Below, one piece after another: positions 1 to 9,903 of a stretch of 64,000 nt of DNA. The stretch's first letter is position 1. Every line of letters begins with the position of its first letter. The DNA comes from Mermis nigrescens (Eukaryota > Nematoda > Enoplea > Mermithida > Mermithidae): the NCBI GenBank assembly GCA_036768485.1, contig JAVLUZ010000562.1, positions 124,001 to 188,000 on the forward strand, given 5' to 3'. Below the pieces are notes generated by a model that made no database searches, was not told where the DNA came from, and was given only the letters and a program-made list of their open reading frames with translations. The translations under genes and the position numbers were made by a program.

Positions 1-1562
1 TGTAAAGTTTACACTGAGAAGCACTTTTCCGCCTAGAGCATTGTGTGTATCTTGTTTTAAAAATGATCTCCGTAACGTCAGAATAACGAATAAGACCTTT
101 AAACTTTTCTACAGCCGGTGGTTGTTGAGCTGTGAAGAGGTGAAGTTTGAAAAATGCTTATGTTTGCTAATGCCAATATTTAACTCCGTATTGCATATTT
201 TTTGACAGCTTTTTATTTCAAAGATTTTTGACTCAGCATTAACCATTTTTATTCGCAAACACGCAATGTTTTGAAGGTTAACTCGAATGAGAAACATTTT
301 TCAAAATACTTCCTGCAAATTACTTCATAATAATAATAATTCTTACGCTCTGTCTTTATCAAACCGATTCCAATATTTTTTCACGTTAAAATCAATGCAA
401 ATTTATGTCTGTGCATTTTCGGAATGTATGCGGCTCATAAATTTTATTAAACTGTTTTCATTTGCTGACGCGTTGACGGGATTGTTGATTTGTGGCCGGA
501 ATCGTTCATGTTGTCTTGCTCGACTACTAATTTTCGTTGCTTTCTTGTGCATTGTTCAATCGCATGCAATTTTTGGCGGCCGACACATCATTGCGTTGGT
601 TTACACACTGATGTGTTTGTTGCCATGCCTGGCTTTCGCTTGCTGTTTCTGTCGATGCAAGATTTTACTTTCATTTGATTAGTAACGTCATTGGCGTAAA
701 TTTTAATTCAATAAAGTTTCTGACCACCGTTGTTATCATTCATTCAATGTCAATACTGGATATTGAAGCCATAAACTAGTAAAGCAAAAGTAAAAACTGT
801 TGCTGTTAATCTTTGCTTAACTCTGGATTTAACTTTCCTCGAGCATTTCTGATTCGAAATACATAAAAAAATGTTTACGCTAATTTTTAAATCCATCTAG
901 TAGGCACTTTTAAGTAGGTTTTTCCCTCTGATTAAGGTTAGTTAGATTGCCTTTTTGTAATGAGCACGCAGTGTTTAAAAACAAAATCATGCTAAGAAAA
1001 AGTAGAATACTAGCAAGAAAAAATGCTTTGATGGAGCAGAAAAGGTGAGTGTACTTGGATTTCTTTATACTTAAGGATGTAAAAGGAGGGGATTAGGAAA
1101 AATTTCCCTATACGCACAAAAGCCGTAAGAATATACTGAACAGTTCCACACGCTTCACGTAGACTTCTGCGCCTCGTAAAACATGTAACTTATCATAATC
1201 TTTTTTGGTATATTTGTGCTATTTCTCGCGTCTTTTTGTTACTTTCTTACTAATAGCATGCTGCGCTTTTATCGCTGTCTTCTTTTTTCTATTTTTTACT
1301 TATTTATTATTCTTATTTTACCTTATTTATGTTTTTTTTAAATTTTTTCACTTTATTACCTTTTGTCTTTCTCGCTTTTTTCTCATATTGATGACCCTTA
1401 TGTACTAAAATAGAAGAAACTGATACAAAAAGCTAAAATTAGTTGATTAGGATCTAGTAGTAAAAGTAACAATCAAAGTCATCATAAATGATCAGGCGAT
1501 CATTTCTAGAAAAATCAATCACGTTGTGCCATCCTTCGCTTAGTCAGAAAATAGAAATCTAC
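1..1562 (-). other. GUSB intron 5, incomplete, with one foldback-arm fragment
   Basis: No coding exon could be supported. Bases about 1010-1140 resemble one arm of the foldback element at 49.9-50.6 kb; both share a run around ggatgtaaaaggagggga. Bases 1200-1400 are pyrimidine-rich. The open frame at 287-682 has no recognisable domain and is probably chance. Confidence 0.55.
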
Positions 1563-1768
1563 CTGTAATGTATACAAGTAACCAACTGAAGCATTAGCAC
1601 CAAATGGCCACCAAAATCTGGCATTGTTAATAATAAACGTTCCGTTTGACCCATAAATTATGCTCGTTCGTTGATGTCCATTCCTATTTAAGACCGTAGC
1701 TACCGTTAAGCAGCCATTGTTTGCACCGCTTATTACGGCCGAGTAGCTAACATGTCCATCGAAAATTA
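1563..1768 (-). CDS. GUSB: GUSB exon 5 (immunoglobulin-like domain)
   Basis: 206 nt. The acceptor is caaatcttag|TA, completing GTA (Val) with the last base of exon 4. The donor is TTACAG|gtagat. It encodes IFDGHVSYSAVISGANNG, LTVATVLNRNGHQ, then FIINNARFWWPFGANASVGYL. The tryptophan pair and the YLYTLQ end match the GUSB beta-sandwich domain. This is the last GUSB exon in the window; no downstream exon with the IRT or HED blocks is visible in bases 1-1562. Confidence 0.9.
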
Positions 1769-4700
1769 CTAAGATTTGAACCGCAAAAGCGTAACGTACA
1801 TTTTGATAAGTCATCAATTTTAATTTAATCTGATTTAAATGAAATTACTACCTTTAGGAAGACTAGGCGAGACCATATGAGATTTAAGAACATATTTATT
1901 TGCTAACTTTTGAAGTAAGATGGGACTAAATGTGCATAAAGGGTTTTAGAATGACCTTTTGACTGTCCAGGAAGCGGAAGAAGAAAAATTTCATGATGAA
2001 CATTGAGCGGTAAGTAAGACGGAACTCAGGTTTTAGAAAGCCATCTAAAAACATTTGCATCGTTAATATTAAATTTTAACGTTACAACTACTTAGAGGCG
2101 TGTATGTATACAAGGTAAATGCCTTTTATCGGATGTTTAGAAACCGAGGCATTTAAAAGCGAGATTTCTGGGTTCAAAGACCATGTAGTGGGCCAAATAT
2201 GGTACTTTTGATGTTTGTCACGACCAGACATGCAGAGCATAGGAACTCTGAGGGGGGTCAAACCAAAAAATTTTTCTAAAGTGACTTTTTTAGGCTCAAA
2301 AACAAAAACCTTATTTTTGGCGTTTCTGGCTACATTCTATTTTTGTAGAACGTAAAAATGTAAAAATATTTCGAAAGAATCAAATAAATCGAGCAAAATA
2401 CATATAGTCAAAAAATGATGGAGCGGAGCGTCAAAAACTTTAGACTATTGAGCATACAGATGGCTAAAAATGCTTAAAACAGTATCTTTTCTACAAATAT
2501 TCTGGAAGATCCCGAATTCAGGGACACAAAAAAATTTTGGGGGCTGATTACATTTCTGGAGGGTACGCCGGTATTCCTATAGTATGTCTCCACTGCACCT
2601 GTCAAAAAATGCATCCACCTACCTGTAGTATGTCTCCACCTCGCAGAACTTCAATTTCTTCCGATTTTAGGAGATTCCGCCTATTGACAGAATGTCATCT
2701 TATTGATAAAAATTTTCTTGGTTAATAATTTGTTTTGTGTTTTCCATTTCATTATCTATCAACGGGTGTACTGTACCCGTTGACAATTAATAAAATGGAA
2801 AAAGAAATAAAAAAGAAAAACTCTATTGTCGATCAGATGACATTCTGTCAAAAATGAAATTGAAAATGAAATTATAAGAAAGTGAAGTTCTGCGAGGTGG
2901 AGATATGCAACAGGTAGGTGGATACATTTTTTGACAAGTGGAGACATACTACAGGAATACCGGGAACCCCCAAGATCATATAAGGTCACGACGCTCTATT
3001 AGAATAACCTTATTGTGCATAATCGAAAATTGGCTCTTTCGCGAGAAGTGATAAGACAATGAAACTACGTTCAATAAATCAAAGCTCCAAGAATGTAAAA
3101 TACCTATGTCATTTATTTCAAGTTGGACGGTATTCCCTAAGCAGCATAAAACAAGGCGAAAGACGTTTTTCCACCAAATTCTATCCAATGACATCAAAAC
3201 GTCGCAGAAAAAGATTAATTTTCAGAAAGGTAATTCTAGGTGTCCCTCGAATTTTGGTTAGGATCTTTCGGATTCTGGAACATTTTTCTGTCTGTGTATT
3301 GGAGCAGAATATCTAAAGTACTTAGCCTAATATTAGTATAACAAATTTTTCGTCTGACTTTTGATTTGACAATTCATCTCACCATCGTAATTCTTAATCG
3401 TCGTCGTTAAAGTAATGTCTTGAATGAAAATTTTTGGCGTCATGTATAGGTAAACGGATCTCAAAATGCCGGCGTAGTTAAAAAAGTCGAAGTTGACTGA
3501 CTGAATAAAATAACCCGATGGAAATCTATCAACAAAAAAACAAAACCAAGAAGTCATTAGCAATAGAGAGAGCGATAAATTACATCGGATACCGGGAGTA
3601 AAACTCCGTTTACTTTAAATATACTATATAGAACCCGGAAAATAAAAATGTTTACTGAAGTAAAGTAAGATTCACATTTTGCTTACAAAACTACGATGTC
3701 GAGTGACCACACGTCTTTTAATGCCTGCGGAAAAATATGTCTTGTACATATATACAAAAAGACAATATTTTTAACAATTGGGACAGTCAAGGAGTCTGTT
3801 GACAAAAATATATGCAATCCTAGCGCCTACGTCGCTAGAATCAGCAGAATTTACAGAGCAATTTCTGATAATGGCTGCTTATAGTACAGGTTAGACCTTT
3901 CTTGCACTGAGTGAGTATTTTTTTATGATTTTGTTTACTAAACTAAATACATGTGCTTTTTCAGAACAATCTGGCAAATCTATACTGAGAACGGCTTTTA
4001 ACCAAACTTGCAAACGTGAAAAATGGATTAAAAATAATTTGATTTTTAACCTGGTGAGTGGCGACCAGACCTGCATGTGGGGAGTTGGAGCGGTTCTAGA
4101 TCCCCAAAAGAAGGGAAAAAGTAAATTTGTTGAACAAAATAAAGCAGAATTAAGGTCAAAATGAATGAAAAACAAAAACTTTCGTCTATAGGGCTTGAGA
4201 TTGATAAGAAATTACGAATAAAAGGTAGTTTTAAGGTACATACTCGTATTTGAGTAAACTTCATACACTGTTTCAGTGGAAGATCATACGTAAGTCTGCT
4301 TTTGATTTGTCCACTTTTCGTAATGATTCTTCGCTTGCTTTCTAGCCGATCCTAATCCTTATCGATCGGAAAATTTTAATTTTCAGCTTAGAAGACTAGC
4401 TCATCTTTGACGCCGAATCGAGGTATTTTAATGAGAGAGGGGAACAAAACGCTGCACATTATAATACTCAATAATAGATTCTTTTACAGATATCAGTAGA
4501 ATATAAAACAAATTTGTAGGTTGAAACTTATTAATTAGCGTGCTTTCTCATTTTTGTCGACTCTTTTAATTTTTTATAATTTTCCCTTAATAAATGAAGC
4601 AAATTTCTTCACGTCCTCAACGTTTCTTAATGCTTTTCTAACTTTTGAGTCTTCTTAAGGGTCAAAGTAATTGACTTCTGATTATGAACTTATCCTAGTT

Positions 4701-7700
4701 TTAAATAATTATGCAATTTTTTTGCATCTTATCGAGTAGAGATGCACTGGAACTTGGCCCAACCCCTGTGTCGGGGCTGGGGCTTGTGAAAAGCGATAAA
4801 ATCAATGAAAATCAGATAAATTTGATCTTTTTTATCGAATTATACGGCTTAATATTTATTAATTTACAAAAACTTAGCCAAAGTACGCTGAAATTAAGCT
4901 TAGACTACTGTTTTGTTACTTATAATTTAATCCAATAACTAAGATTTCAGTGAGCATTTAAATAATTTGCTATATTTTTGGAAATTTATTCTAATTAGCG
5001 ACCTTTATTTCGAAAATAAGCATGTTCGACCGATTAATTTTAGACAAAAATTAAAAATGCTGATGATTCGCTTTGGTATCTGTAAAATGTTCTGTCCGTC
5101 GATGTCCTTTATTATTGATGACCAGCGCTTACGCGCCGGGTTGTGCGCTTCGCGCCCAACGATGGGGTCACCTTGTGACCCCCATGCCGTCATTCACTTA
5201 AGGCTAAATTATAAAAAATTAAAAAAATCGACAAAAATGAGAAAGTACAATGACCACGCTTTTCAATCATCAATTTCAGCCTACGAATTTGTTTTAAATT
5301 CTACTTTTTCTTATACAGTAATTGTGCGCTTCACGCCTTACGATGGGGTCACTTTGAGACCCCATGCTGTAATTCTCTTAACTCATTGCCAGTCTTATAA
5401 TCGAATTCTGCTTGTGGTATGGTATGATGGCTTAAAGTATTGTTGACAGCAACCGTAATCCAATGGAGGCTTTTGTTTCTTGTGACAAAGTTGCACACTT
5501 CAGTTTCAAATGGTAAATGGCCTCCAGTATGATTCAAGACGTTGAATTCGTTTAACCACTATACAAAAAATTTATACAAAAAGTATGTATTTATAAAACA
5601 ATGTATTAAGCAATTGCTTAAAGGTCGAACATAATGCAAAAAGAAGAGTATTTCGAGGATACCGGAACATTATATATGCATATCATGCATGCACTGAACG
5701 ATACAAATATGAAATAACTAGCTGAGCTATCCGGCGTTGCCCGGGCTGAACTTAAGCCTGATAGCTATATGGAATTGAGATGTCTCTTGTATTTTTTAAT
5801 TTTGGGACTTTTGATGTTTTTGGGATATTTCTAAAGAAATTGTTGGTAAAAACCATATTTTATTTTTTGGATTTGTCAACCATTTTTTGGATCAAATCCA
5901 TATTTTTGACGTTACAGTGACGTTACAGTATGGTTTTGAAAATTATTTAGCCAAAATCATATTTTTGATGTTTTGGGATGTTCTGGAAATTTTTTGGTCA
6001 AACCCATATTCTTTGATGTTTTGGGATGTTTTCAAAAAATTTTTTCGTCAAACCATTTTTTTATGTTTTAAAATTTTTTGTTCATTGCAGCAAAGGGTGT
6101 CATATATCACGTGATATCTTATTTCACTCATATGTTATAGCAGAGGGTATCTCCTATCTTATATCACTGCATGTTATGGCACAGACATGGTATCCTATAT
6201 CACATTATGTACCGTATAGCATTGCCCATCTTGCAGCATTATGTAGGCTATATTACGTTCGATCCTATGTTATAACGCACGCAGCGGCAAAAGTACCGTA
6301 ACCCGAAAATAGTGTAAACTGAATTTATTCCGATTTTCGAAATTTGGCAAAAAATCGTCTGTCTCGAAATTGGCCATGCTCAAGCATGGGGACGCCTACT
6401 CCTAAAAAATTGGTCTAAATAGTAAAACAGCGTGAAAACGTTTCACATAGGTATTTCGATTTCCGTTCATTTCTAACACTAAATTTAGCACATTTTCCCC
6501 GAAAATAGGTCTACCCTAAAATTCTACCATATAATTGTTATAGGCATCTGAACTCTAAAAGCATGTGTGACCAATGGTGCAATTTGTCGACACAAATTAC
6601 GAAGTATCAGATAACAACGATTAACTTACTACCGCAGCAAAATAATTAATACTGCCAAATCGAAGCACAATTCGCTTATTATTATAGCATCCATTTAGCC
6701 AATATTTGTCGATAAAAACAGAAGTTTGATACCAAATCCATCCAACATGATCCCTAAGCGCTTTGTCCGATGATAAATCGTTGAAACTGGACGGAACGGG
6801 CATTTTCGTGGCATTCTGTTTTGAAAGTATCAGAAATGCATCGCTAAGCAGCAAAACGGTCAAACACATACAAGCGCATGGGGGAAGGTATTACCCATCG
6901 AGCTTTGAAAAACTGATACAGCCATTTTGGCCGAAAAAACACTGCTATATACTTTTTTGTGCTAAGAAAATTAGCTATATAGCCTTCACGGGCTCAGAAA
7001 ACAAGCTATATAGCCTTTTGGACTCAGAAAGATACCATATGAGTTCAGAAATGCTATAATTGTCTTTTCTGAGTTTTAAAAGGATATATAGCTATTTTCC
7101 GACTCCAAAAAAGGCTAAATAAAATAACTATTTTTAGTCCAAATAAGGCTATTTTGTGAGTCCAAAAAGGCTATTCAGCTACTTGTCTAAGCCCAAAAAG
7201 GCTATATAGCTAATTTTCTGAGCCCAAAAAGACTATAGAACAGTTTTTACGGAGTACTTGGCTATCTACCAATTTTTGGTTTTCACCCCCCCTGAAACTT
7301 CGACCTTGCGCACCTGTGGTCAAATAGGTATTTTAGGCTAAGGAAAATCAGAATAGATCGGGCAACAGTTAAAAGAATCGTACTGATAAAGGAATTGGTT
7401 TATTCCATGTCATGCTTGTAAATTTAAATATGCATATTCAGCTTATAAATATTTCATGTATACATACATAGAGGCCCGTATCCAGGATTTTATTACGGGA
7501 GGGAGGGGGCAAAATGTTGAGGCCAGATATCTCGAGAACCATTGGGAGATGGGCAAAAATAAAGGCAGTTTTGAGCGTATTTCGGCGAGCTTCGACGAGC
7601 TCTATGCAATGGTAAAGAAATATTTCAAGAAAAAATTAAAAAAATTTTTACTCGTTTTCATGGGTAATTTGGCGCGAAGCGCCGGAAATATTCGATATGT

Positions 7701-8148
7701 TCGACATGTCTTACTTCAATTTGAGCGGTTTTGGGCGGGATAGAAGGCAATTACTATAGATAAAGAATAAATCCGGCGCGAAGCGCCTGAAGAATTTGGA
7801 GTTTACTAGCTCGAAAATACGCTAAAAACCTGTTTTGTTGGTGTTTTAGATCAGTCCTTGGGTTTTAAAAATTATTTTCCATTTTCGCGGGGAGGGAGGG
7901 GCGGATCCCCATGAATACGGGTCAGCATAAATATGTACCTTGAAGCGAGACAGCTTTATTAACCACCACTTTTTTGCGAAGCCCCATCCTTTGGAATTCG
8001 GAGGTTCCAAAGTGAACCACCACAATGCATCGAGACGTTTCGAAGTTCGAGTTTCACTTTCACTAGGATAAAGCATTGAGTTAATAGGCTTCAGACTGAG
8101 CCATATGCAAATAGAGACCAATAAAATGGTAAAGTTGACCTGAGTCAT
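1563..8148 (-). CDS. GUSB: Beta-glucuronidase, N-terminal half, 5 exons (gene continues left of window)
   Basis: Beta-glucuronidase removes terminal glucuronic acid from glycosaminoglycans in the lysosome (glycoside hydrolase family 2). Five exons join in phase: 8148-7939, 6815-6630, 5558-5383, 3525-3383 and 1768-1563, giving 307 codons. The product opens with a signal peptide (MTQVNFTILLVSIC...), then MLYPSESETR and LDALWWF. Next come the sugar-binding (jelly-roll) domain hallmarks MPVPSSFND, HVGWIWY, GGHLPFE, AVNNTL and FDFFNYAG, followed by the immunoglobulin-like domain with FWWPFGANASVGYLYTL. All are strongly conserved between GUSB orthologues. The catalytic TIM barrel should follow but is not in bases 1-1562, so this is a partial gene of a family about 650 residues long. 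Introns 1, 2 and 4 hold repeats. GH2 relatives such as beta-galactosidase or beta-mannosidase fit less well, because the match to GUSB is collinear across all exons. Confidence 0.93.
2205..2535 (+). repeat. Dispersed repeat, related copies at 20.2, 32.9 and 53.8 kb
   Basis: The stretch runs from a tgcagagcataggaactctg start through ggctcaaaaac, a gttttttggcgtttctg-like block and cataaaaatgaaaa-like sequence. The same block order recurs near 20210-20480, 32890-33290 and 53797-54060. Some copies carry the GGCGCGAAGCGCC hairpin at the equivalent place. The boundaries are approximate. Confidence 0.5.
2568..2963. repeat. 396-bp near-palindromic hairpin element in GUSB intron 4
   Basis: Two arms of about 190 bp are inverted copies. 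The left end reads ccggtattcctatagtatg and the right end is its complement, catactacaggaataccgg, with a few differences. Both arms carry tgtctccac, the run around caaaaaatgcatcca, and gcagaacttc. The centre at 2761-2781 is itself a palindrome (aacgggtgtactgtacccgtt). No protein is encoded. This is probably a foldback or hairpin MITE. Confidence 0.8.
3383..3525 (-). CDS. GUSB: GUSB exon 4
   Basis: 143 nt. The acceptor is ttgttgatag|A and the donor is GATG|gtgaga. It encodes FPSGYFIQSVNFDFFNYAGILRS, then VYLYMTPKIFIQDITL and TIKNYDG. FDFFNYAG(L/I)xRSV is one of the most conserved GUSB blocks. One base enters from exon 3 and one base leaves to exon 5, both in phase. Confidence 0.92.
5130..5380. 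repeat. Short duplicated unit at GUSB exon 3 donor
   Basis: Two copies of a unit containing ttgtgcgcttc.cgcc, acgatggggtcac and gaccccatgc lie at about 5138-5195 and 5318-5372. Each can fold: ggggtcac/gtgacccc and gcgctt-cgcgc-type stems. The right copy ends about ten bases from the GUSB exon 3 donor. Confidence 0.6.
5383..5558 (-). CDS. GUSB: GUSB exon 3
   Basis: 176 nt. The acceptor is tttgtatag|TGG and the donor is AATGA|gttaag, leaving two bases of a codon that exon 4 completes as GAA. It encodes WLNEFNVLNHTGGHLPFETEV, an asparagine-rich stretch, then WITVAVNNTLSHHTIP and DYKTGNE. GGHLPFE and the AVNNTL strand are hallmark GUSB segments. The donor sits within a few bases of a short repeat that is duplicated about 180 bp downstream in the intron. 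Confidence 0.92.
5810..6270 (+). repeat. Two degenerate tandem arrays in GUSB intron 2
   Basis: Bases 5810-6065 repeat a unit of about 50-60 bp with tttttgatgttttgggatgtt and ttttggtcaaaccat. Bases 6080-6265 repeat a second, unrelated unit of about 45 bp with tatatcac and atgttatagca. The open frames through the region come from the repeats. Confidence 0.7.
6630..6815 (-). CDS. GUSB: GUSB exon 2 (sugar-binding domain)
   Basis: 62 codons, phase 0 at both ends. The acceptor is ttcaaaacag|AAT and the donor is GCGGTA|gtaagt, a textbook site. It encodes NATKMPVPSSFNDLSSD, HVGWIWYQTSVF, then VLRFGSINYFAAV. It joins exon 1 exactly where other GUSB proteins read into MPVPSSFND. The alternative donor GCG|gtagta two residues earlier is weaker. 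Confidence 0.92.
6860..7340 (+). repeat. Minisatellite-like 'gctatatagcc' repeat in GUSB intron 1
   Basis: Short units built on gctatatagcctttt plus ggactcagaaa-like spacers repeat many times between about 6940 and 7250. A related block in the opposite orientation lies at 29220-29620, including its flank (gtattacccatcgagctttg in one, its complement in the other). This suggests a mobile element with an internal array. Confidence 0.65.
7471..7926. mobile_element. Family A hAT-like MITE, degenerate
   Basis: It starts with ggcccgtatccaggat and ends with a decayed match to the complement (gaatacgggtca). It contains two exact GGCGCGAAGCGCC hairpins, at 7671-7683 and 7775-7787, and the family A block gagaaccattgggagatggg. 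It has no coding capacity and lies in GUSB intron 1. Confidence 0.7.
7939..8148 (-). CDS. GUSB: GUSB exon 1 (start codon, signal peptide)
   Basis: 70 codons. The ATG at 8148-8146 was chosen because it begins a hydrophobic signal peptide (residues 1 to about 24, ending near KPINS) directly before the conserved mature start MLYPSESETR. The frame stays open upstream of this ATG, so a longer leader is possible. The exon then encodes LDALWWF, SKGWGFAKKWW and LSRFK. It ends at the donor AAG|gtacat in phase 0. No promoter element is obvious upstream. Confidence 0.88.
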
Positions 8149-9158
8149 TAAGCTGGTCTCAATGAGGCAGTAATAGTGAAAAGAGAAGTAGATAACATAA
8201 ATAATAGAAAAATAATGAACCTTCACTCTGAATACAGTCTAAGGTTTTTGACCTGCAAAGGCGCTGAATTTCTTTAATACTCACATATTGTATACAATAT
8301 AACACCAACACAGTGTGTTGTTTACTTTAGCCAGAAAGTAGCATCATGGCAGAAAACTAACAAGGCAGGATAAACGCTTATCTTCTGAGCGGAGAGACCA
8401 AAGTGTCGCTTTCAGAGCAGGGAACAAATAAATTATTGAAACCTTCCAGCATCAATAAAACTCTGGAATACGGTAGACTTCACAATTGAAAATTTAGTTT
8501 TTACGATTTTGCCATCTCCTAAAAGTTTTGAGATATCCGACTTCAAAGTTTGCGACCCCCTGAAAAAAAATTCTGGAGACGGACGAGGCTGCATATGTGT
8601 GTATCCCTTTTAACGCTTGTACCAATTTTCATTGTTACTTCTAATTTGCATGACTACTTTACATGCATTACATACTTTCGAATTTTGGAAGCACTACCGC
8701 TGATGGTCATGCTAGAAACGGGAATATTCAATAAAAAAATCAACAAAATTAGGGTTTGAAAATCCACAAAAAAAGAAAATAACCCCGCTACGTGTCTACA
8801 TGCGGTAACTCAGACCAAAAACTTTAGTTTTTACTTGAGAGGGATAATGAGGATAATAGGGATAATCAAAATTTAGTGGGTACCTTTAGGTACACAATTT
8901 TTTGCTTTCATTTCAAAGATAACTTTTGTATGTAAAAGCGGTTTGTCACGTAATGAAGATCACGATAAAAAATTGTAAATCGGGTCGACTGTTACAAAAG
9001 GTGTGGTCCGCGGACAATTTTTTCTTAGAAAATATTGACATCTCAGTGCTGTGCTGAGATGAAACGAATCTGGGATTTCATGTCATTTAATTATGACATG
9101 AACCAAGACAAACGATGCGATACCACGTGCAACAGTTCAAAATTTGGGTGAAGGCGGA

Positions 9159-9499
9159 CAGGCCCGTATCCAGGATCCGGCCAGGAGGGAGGGGGGCGGG
9201 CGGTGGTCTTTGTCTCAGAAAACTCGTCGGGATATGTAGCTCGTAAAAACCGCAATTTTCGACATATCGACTGAGATAATAAAATTCGAACTTTAAAAAA
9301 ATTTTTCTTACTTAGGCTATAAAAGTGTCGTTTTCTGGTCGCGCTTGAGCAAGAATGATGGAAAATACTACACATCTGGCGCGAAGCGCCGAGAAATCTT
9401 GAGATTTTACGTCAACGACAGGCAATTGCACATCTTCTCGAGCGTTGAAATTTTTTCTGGCCAAGGGGAGGGGCGGCCGCCCACCTAAATACGACCCTG
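9159..9499. mobile_element. Family A hAT-like MITE
   Basis: It begins CAGGCCCGTATCCAGG and ends with a diverged complement, CCTAAATACGACCCTG. The hairpin GGCGCGAAGCGCC lies at 9378-9390. The flanking 8-mers (aaggcgga and ggggtgaa) match at only four positions, all differences being transitions, so a target duplication is possible but weak. Confidence 0.7.
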
Positions 9500-9670
9500 G
9501 GGGTGAACTAGCCGGCCATTTTGGTAACAAATGGCGAAGAAATCACAAATAGGTACCTATCTCAAAAACGCGTTTCTGCCCAAAAGCCGGGGTGCGATTG
9601 AAGGAAATCTTCTTCTCAGCAAGGGTGCAATGTGCACATGACCATGTATTCGATTTGAGGGACACGCAAG

Positions 9671-9903
9671 GCATACGTGGGCAGCACCAAAATTCTGGGG
9701 AGGGGGGTGCAAGGCTTTTCAAAGGTCAAAAAATGGCCTTAAAAATGGTGGTATGGCGAACAAACACCATTTCTCGACGTTTCCCATCGAGCACTATCGA
9801 TTGGCATCAAAAAATTGCGAAAAAAACAAAAAAATTTCAAAAATTGAATTCTGGGGTAGTTCGGTTTCTCGAGAGGGGGTGCATACCCCACACCCAGGTG
9901 TGA
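9671..9903. mobile_element. Family B short inverted-repeat element
   Basis: It shows the ordered family B blocks: gtgggcagcaccaaaattctg, ggtcaaaaaatggcctta, atggcgaa...caccat, atcgagcactatcgattggc, aaattgaattctggg and a terminal cacccaggtgtg. Other copies lie near 25.8, 35.3, 49.4, 54.5, 55.6 and 58.2-59.1 kb. Ends resemble CATAGGTGGGC and GCCCAGGTATG, imperfect inverted repeats. The open frames here are the repeat. Confidence 0.7.
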
